This document shows, one piece after another, positions 57,759 through 64,000 of a DNA stretch of 64,000 nucleotides. A model generated the notes under the pieces. That model did not search any database. It was not told the origin of the DNA and saw nothing but the letters and a program-made list of their open reading frames with translations. The stretch spans positions 462,774 through 526,773 of the forward strand of contig CAJJDP010000041.1 in assembly GCA_905182995.1 (NCBI GenBank), written 5' to 3'. The stretch comes from Paramecium octaurelia. Lineage: Eukaryota > Ciliophora > Oligohymenophorea > Peniculida > Parameciidae. Made by a program: the position numbers and the translations under genes. Numbering within the stretch: position 1 is the stretch's first letter; each line of letters begins with the position of its first letter.

Positions 57759-58928
57759 AAAATTTTAATAATAATACATCATCTTTTCCAATTAGTTCAT
57801 AAATTAGATTCTTTCATTATTTCTGATTTATCATCATCTTGATCATTGCATAAAATAGAAGTTAACGTAGCTGTTGATTGTTCTTCCATCATGTTAACGT
57901 TCATAGATTACTTTAGACTAAGATCTAACAATTTTTAATTTCCTTAGGTTTAGTTTAGGTAATTTATACTATAGATTCAATCTATAAATCTAATCAATAT
58001 TACTCAATAAACGGCATCAAAATATTGATCACATTAACTAATTAATTGTTTTTAAAAGAAACAATTATCTTTTTTGATAAGCAATTTTTTTAAAAACCAG
58101 CGTCGAAGTATGAATACTCTAACAGTTCTATTATTTTAAATAGATCTAGTATTTGAAATGCCAAAATTAACTCTCCTCTTCCATAAAACAGAATCAATAA
58201 GACTTTTGAATATAGCTACTTAAACAAAGCATTTTAAATATTGGAAACTAATAAACTTTAGTTTAATATTAAATTTGGAAATATATTAGAAATTTTAGCA
58301 ATAATATATAAATTATTGATTAACGGTTAGAAATATCTAATCTGTCTATGACATAAACTAAGAATCATCATTGGCTTCATATTTAAACTACTATTTAATT
58401 CTATGAAAAAATCACTAAAATGCAACTGTAATTACTATGATTCATACATTACACACATTTGAAGTTTAGTTAAGAAAATGTTTGTTTGAAAATTCATTGA
58501 ATTTGACTTTTCATTTTATCTTTTTAACTTTACATATTCTTCTGCATCAATAAATACATACACTAAACTCTCAAGATTAGTAGTAAGATCTGAAATTATA
58601 ATGTTTCATTAAGCAACCACTTAGCAAAGTATTCTCAAAATAATAATGAGTGATTAAATGATGTTATAATTTTCTTTACGTTGTTACAATTTTATTTATA
58701 ATATATATTCTACTCATTTACTCAACCTATATTTGTTTTATACGAAATTATTTTAAATATGAATTCTAGCCTTTCATGTTCTATAATAGCAAAGATATTA
58801 TATTGCATCTAATTTATCAATAAAATTAATTATATGAATAATTTTAAAGATCAAACTTTATGTAAAAAACACAAAAGAGAGGGATATAACTTGGGATCAG
58901 GTTTATCTAATCTCTAAAATTCAGTTTA
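57759..58928. other. Intergenic region
   Basis: About 1.17 kb, mostly AT-rich. It includes a 35-codon minus-strand frame (57797-57904, MNVNMMEEQSTATLTSILCN) that I cannot separate from chance. No other coding signal was seen. The left part is the promoter of the nitrilase gene. Confidence 0.55.
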
Positions 58929-59997
58929 ATGTTAGATATGTTGGGAAGAAAAATGTTAGACTAAAAATATTCAGAATTATTAAATTCTTTAATAATAATC
59001 AAAGTAAATCAAAACATAAAGAATTAGGAATAATTAGGATAAAAAACCTTTTTCCTATGTTTTAGAACCTAAATTCTCAAAAAGGTAGGAGGAAAATTGC
59101 TATGCTATTGAGTTTAATGAGGATATGACATTAATGATTGTTGGATCCAACAACAAGATAAAAATTAATCAGTTTAATTAAGGAAATCTTAAGGAAATTT
59201 AAGTTCTTGAAGGGCACACCGATAATGTAACAACATTAAATTTCATGTATGCTTCGAATGACATTATATCTGGGAGTGATGACAAACAAATAATCATATG
59301 GCAGAATGTTAAAGATTAGATCTGGAATATTTCTTAGAGAATAATAGGACACTCAGGATAAATTAATTGTGTAGTCAGAAATAACAACGATGATCTTATT
59401 GTTTCTTGCAGTTGGGACAAAACGATTAAATTCTGGGTAAAATAGAACGAATGGGAATGTTAGTAAACAATCACGGAACATACTGGTAGTGTTTTTTAAT
59501 TAAGTTTAAATTCAACTTAGAATAAATTAATATCATGCGGAATTGATTAATTCATTCTAGTAATGGAATTATAAAGTTAAGATAACTAATGGATAGTAGT
59601 TAAGAAGATTTGGACTAGTTTGTAGGGAAATCGATTGTGTTTTCTAAGTGATAAACTTTTTGCATTTCAACCCGATAATAAGGAAATTACTCAAATATAT
59701 GAGATTAATAATTCAAAGAAATAGTATGAAAAAAAAAATGAAATGACAGTTTAAGGTAATTATGATGGAAGTATATTATTCCCATAAAAATTCATTATGG
59801 AAAAGTCATTATTAGTAAATAAATACTATACATTTGTGAATCTAATGAGATTGGACAAGGATGGAAAACTATTGGCAAAATATACGATTGAGTTAAGTAC
59901 ATATGGTATTTTCGGTACAATTAGTCATAATGGAGAATATTTGGTCACTTGGAATTATAAGTCGAAAGAAATTGAAGTTAGAAAATATAATGATTGA
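58929..59997 (+). CDS. WD40-repeat protein (344 aa)
   Basis: The model uses one 34-nt intron, long for this genome but needed to join the start (MLDMLGRKMLDQKYSELLNS) to the WD frame; the first exon is less certain. WD units are clear: NCYAIEFNEDMTLMIVGSNN, HTDNVTTLNFM ... DIISGSDDKQIIIW, HSGQINCVVRNNNDDLIVSC-SWDKTIKFW, HTGSVFQLSLNSTQNKLISC. Later blades are degenerate. This is a type with many copies in Paramecium, usually with a longer N-terminal coiled coil or zinc motif; this one is short and may be 5'-truncated. It converges with the gene at 60096. Confidence 0.75.
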
Positions 59998-60095
59998 TTA
60001 TCATTAGTATCTTATTTAAAAGGATATTTTTTTCAAAAATATTTAATTTGAAGATTTAAAAATTAGGCACAAATCAATAATTTTTTAGCTATCTA

Positions 60096-62242
60096 TCAAT
60101 TAATTATCATTTCATATTATGTTGTTTTTTGCCCATCAACTATTTAATATATTTAAAATGATGTTGAAGTTGCAATTAATTTGATTGTTGATACTTATAC
60201 TATTGTCCTTTATAAAATCAAAGTAGATCTTAATACATTGGATTGCTTTTATTTACAAATTGCTGTTGAACTTAGGTAATCTGGAAAACTGCTTTATAAA
60301 ATAGAAATTGAAAAAACTTTATCATTTAAGAAGCAGTTCCATGTGATTAAAATTGTCAATTTTTTTATTGCGGAATCAACTGAGAATGTTTGATCAAAAC
60401 TAGGTTGCAGAGATATTCCAAGTTCAGTTATTTCTATTTTATTTTACAAAGTTTGATCAGACGAATAATATGTTGATTATACAAAACTAGTTCCTATGAA
60501 TGATGGTAATGTAATTAAATCAATGGTGGAGTAGCTACAATCCTTAGGGACTCCATAAAATAATTCAAAATTTCTTATTCCCCAAGATTCATTATCAGGT
60601 TGCTCATCTAAATTAGATGTCATCTTTAATATGATAGATTGTTAACTATGAGGGAAGTTAAAATCTAAATTTTTTACATAGGAGCTTGTACTATATGTCC
60701 CACAACTTATTAACACTCCATTCAATCCAAATTATATTTCATAAACCTAAGTTCCATCTGCAAATACTCTAAACCATTCTCTATCCCAGGTGTCAAATTT
60801 CCAAAATTCTAATTTAATTCTTATTTTTGTGTGACGTGGAAGATCAAAATTTAAGGTTATTGAAGCATCTTTAGCGAATAATTACGTTCCTCCTACTAAA
60901 TTCTAGCCATTACATATTTAAAATGGATTTTGATTATTAAATACATTTGATATGGTCCATCCAGCTTATATTTGAAAGTCCTAGAGTTGAAAATATTGTT
61001 ATAAGCCCAACATCCATTTCACTAAAGTAAAATTAAAAATATACCATCATCACATTGAAAATTATGTAAAAAATATCCAGTTTTACAACTTAAGCAGTTA
61101 TCGTAATTTGGTCCTGAACAAGTAAGGCATTTTTCATAGCATTTTCCTAAAAATAATCTAAATGCTCGTACTCCCCAAGATCCAGTCGTTAAAATAAGGT
61201 CAGATTTCATTTTGATTAACATGCTGTCAGATGTGTGAGAAAATGTAATCTCAATATTTTTCAACTTTTCTCCTCCACTACTATCACCACATAATTGAGT
61301 AACCTCATCATTATTAAATAATTCTGTTGCTAAAACTTAACCATCTATCACAATTTGAAACGAATTAGCATTCCAAACATCAAATTTCCATACCTGGACT
61401 TGTAAGATAACTTTAAAATGAGGATCCAAAGAAGTATATTACTTTTATAATTCTTTAGTTCCTGTAAATTAACCAATTTCTCCCATTACCTATATTTTAA
61501 CACAGTTACTATAGGCAAGTGCCTATAAAGTATTAAGGGACCAGCCATCAGTGTTGAAATTGTCTGTTTCGAACCAATTTTTTTCAATTTCTGCATAATA
61601 CCAACATTGATCAGGCGCATCTCCACTACAAATTACACATCCTGGTGCACAATACAATACATCCACTTGAAAGTTTCTAAATCCCCAGGATTCCTTATAA
61701 TATTAAATAAATACTGTCAATGGAGCTTCATCTAATTTGGTTGTAATTATTACTGCAAGTGTTGGTTAATTGTGCTCGAATTCTATTGAAAATATTGTCT
61801 TAACTTCTCTCCATTCGGTCCATTAAGTTGGATTTCCACATATCACTACTCCGGTATCCCAATACCAATAAGCAGTAGTTACACTATCATCTAAAATAAT
61901 GTATAACTTTTCATTATCCCAACTATCTATCCTTTATTCTAATTATCATAAGTACTTCCAAAATTCTAAAGAAACCCTTATTTTAAAATGAGCAGGCAGA
62001 GAAATTATTTTTGAAACACTTGCCCCAGCTCCTAATATATTATAACCTCCAAACAATGACGTTGTGCCACATGTACTAGTAAATTCTGCTCCATTGTTTC
62101 CTTGCATCAACCAGCCTAAATATATTTTAATAAAACCTTCGTTATCTGTAATAACAGTAGAATTGAAAGCCTAATAAGCGTTACCCCAATAATCATAAGA
62201 ATTTATTTCAATGATACATAATGCTAGGATAACTAATTACAT
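60096..62242 (-). CDS. Secreted repeat protein with three Trp/Cys lectin-like modules (699 aa)
   Basis: Introns of 24 and 23 nt. Residues 1-15 (MQLVILALCIIEINS) are a signal peptide. The body has three copies of a module of about 170 residues: G(W/F)...(C)G.......L.......KI.(I/V).(L/V)EFWK-D-WD.E...I..D ... ICG ... DE.PL/PDNESWGIRNFEL. The first two modules are separated by short cysteine-rich segments (CAPGCVICSGDAPDQC; CYEKCLTCSGPNYDNCLSC). The third is followed by a non-repeat region. No GPI-like end was noticed. The module may be a lectin-like beta sandwich; I cannot name it. Confidence 0.8.
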
Positions 62243-62844
62243 TGCTATTTATTAAAAAACAATTAATTATCATGATATGTTATAAGGTATACTAAATATA
62301 CTAGTTTGCTCAAATAGAAAGATTTTATCATTCAGAAGATTAAAACAATCATGATTCTTATATTTAAAGGCAAACTATATTTTCAAAATATCGAATTTAT
62401 CATCAATATTTTGTATTTAAAATTAATAAAAATAATACAAATTAATATTCCAATCCTTATTTTAAGTTGATTAATTAATTGTTTTTTTGTGTTTTTACAT
62501 TTAAGAAAAGTTAAGAGATATTATAACATTTAAGTTGTAAGATTTTCTAATAATTTAATCAAAGAAGAAAATGAAAAAATTCTGATTAAGATTAACTTTA
62601 ATTATATTTAGTAAAAAAAATTTATTAATAATTATTTATCTATCCCCATAAATATGATATTAGAGTTTAGCTAATTATTAGCAGAAAAATCAAAATACTA
62701 TTGAGAATTAAAAATAAAAATTTTTTTTAAATGAGAACCACACATTTAAGCTTTGTGAAACAACCAAGTATTATGAATTATTTTGAACAATAATCACATC
62801 ATTTTGTACATTAAATTTTTTGCAGAGAGCCAGCTAAATTTATA
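62243..62844. other. Intergenic region
   Basis: About 0.6 kb of very AT-rich DNA upstream of the secreted repeat protein. No gene was seen. Confidence 0.6.
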
Positions 62845-63627
62845 TCACTTCATGGACATAATTTTTAAATTAATTTAATCCATCAATGAAGCATTCATTT
62901 TGTCATCAATCACAGCAAAAATTGTGTCATTTATATCAAATACTTAATGAGAGGATTTTCGTTCAATTGCATTTAATTCCTCTATCATCAATTTTTCATT
63001 TTCTTCTTAATTTAAAAAAATAATCCCTTTCAAATTTAAAAATTTTAGGGATTACTATAATTGTGATTTATCGCCCTCATGATCTTCACTTAAATGAAAA
63101 TCAGTTATTAGTATGTATATCATATCTTAAAATTTTTTCAAATATTTCAAGGTTCTTAATAATTTTTGTTTCATTAAATCAGTTCTTTCAAAGTTAACAA
63201 CCATCATAATTGCACTTATTGAAGTCTTAAAATTTACAAAGAATTGTTAAAATTATGATATCGCATCCTCTCTTTCATCTATACCACAATCTAAATCCAT
63301 AGTTGGTGTGTCAACTAAGCATATATTTCCTATTTCTCCCAATTAGAATCGATTAAAGTTCATTATAGTTTTGCATTTTAAATAATTATATGTTTTAGTT
63401 TTCCCAACTCCAGCTGGACCTATTAATAAGATTTTTGATTTTTATTAGATTTCTTATGATTCCTAATAGTATAACTGAAACAAAAAGCACAATCCAAGTA
63501 CTATAGAAATTGTAATTATTATGGCTTTTAAACTATTTGATAACGTAACACTTGGAATAAAAGCAATTGCGATTACACAAAATATAATTAAAATAATTCC
63601 AAGTATCAGTTTAACCTTCAAATTCAT
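62845..63627 (-). CDS. Membrane-anchored small GTPase-like protein (260 aa)
   Basis: A single exon. Two N-terminal transmembrane segments (about 7-27 and 33-53) precede a P-loop domain: GPAGVGKT at 70-77, then CLVDTPTMD with the G3 motif DTP at 106-108. A conserved-looking hydrophobic strand (MIYILITDF) sits where TKxD (G4) is expected but reads TDF. Overall size, G1, G3 and membrane anchoring recall the AIG1/GIMAP/IRG or Toc34 groups of P-loop GTPases, although those usually carry the anchor at the C-terminus. Nucleotide specificity is uncertain because G4 is atypical. Subcellular membrane unknown. Confidence 0.7.
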
Positions 63628-64000
63628 TTCAATAATTAAATACTATATTGAAGTTCGGTTATCTACTTGATATTCATTCTAATAGAATTATAAATCCGAG
63701 AGTTTTACATTAAATCTATTAAGTTTGCATAAATATATATATATATAATTATTAATTGTCTTTATTAGATTTTGAAATTATTTTGTTAGAATTCGAGTTA
63801 ATTACACAGAAGAAAAAGCTAATTCATTTGTAATCATATAAAAAGCCCTTTGTTATTAATGAAAATATTTTAAAAAGATCTATAACAAGAACCTTTCCAA
63901 TATATCAATAATTGAAAATATATTATTATGAATGTCTTTAATAAGTGATTGAATTAATAATAAACTCTAATCCTCTTTATTATTATTATTATTATTATTA
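63628..64000. other. Intergenic region at window edge
   Basis: AT-rich, including an (AT)n tract near 63733-63750. It should contain the promoter of the GTPase gene. No gene was seen. Confidence 0.6.
63977..64000. repeat. (TTA)n microsatellite, eight or more units
   Basis: Eight perfect TTA units run to the last base of the window, so the repeat may continue beyond it. Confidence 0.9.

Overview
The window looks like macronuclear DNA of a ciliate, most likely a Paramecium of the aurelia group. Reading frames stay open only if TAA and TAG are read as glutamine and TGA is the sole stop (genetic code 6). The DNA is AT-rich. Almost every gene is interrupted by tiny GT...AG introns, nearly all 20-29 nt (extremes modelled here: 19 and 34 nt). 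The gene models below were built by hand on that basis. For complete models, exon lengths after removing the listed introns were checked to be multiples of three. Coordinates span the first base of ATG to the last base of TGA, introns included.

Layout. 1-6 kb: two divergent cysteine-rich secreted surface-protein genes, with a GPI-type tail on the second. 5.7-9.3 kb: an SRP54 M-domain-like protein with a mitochondrial-type N-terminus, then a mitochondrial sulfide:quinone-oxidoreductase-like protein. The 5' half of the latter recurs across a 632-base N gap, probably an assembly artefact. 9.3-15.6 kb: one gene for a secreted protein of about 2,059 residues with beta-rich repeats. 16-22.4 kb: small genes, a kinesin, a decayed gene and a six-pass membrane protein. 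23-38 kb: a CH-domain protein, a membrane protein, an N-myristoylation candidate, a coiled-coil protein, a CXorf65-like protein with a frame break, a possible SAPS-like protein, a mitochondrial protein, a K+ channel with cyclic-nucleotide-binding domain and zinc knuckle, and CFAP299. 38-46 kb: an ANTH-like protein, PI-PLC, a coiled-coil protein overlapping a pseudokinase, and a TMEM135-like protein. 47-57.8 kb: an extremely compact block with an AMPK/SNF1-type kinase, kelch protein, EF-hand proteins, SH3BGR-like protein, 12-TM transporter and omega-amidase. 58-64 kb: a WD40 protein, a secreted repeat protein and a membrane-anchored GTPase.

Several genes point to cilia (kinesin, CFAP299, CXorf65-like, CH domain), to mitochondria (M-domain protein, SQR-like, TMEM135-like, a 546-residue protein with presequence) or to signalling at the membrane (K+ channel, PLC, AMPK-like kinase). 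There is no sign of a shared pathway or operon; neighbours appear functionally unrelated. The striking collective property is compactness. Divergent start codons lie 7-37 bp apart, convergent coding ends overlap or nearly touch, and one same-strand pair shares an ATGA. No tRNA, rRNA, transposon or CRISPR was recognised.
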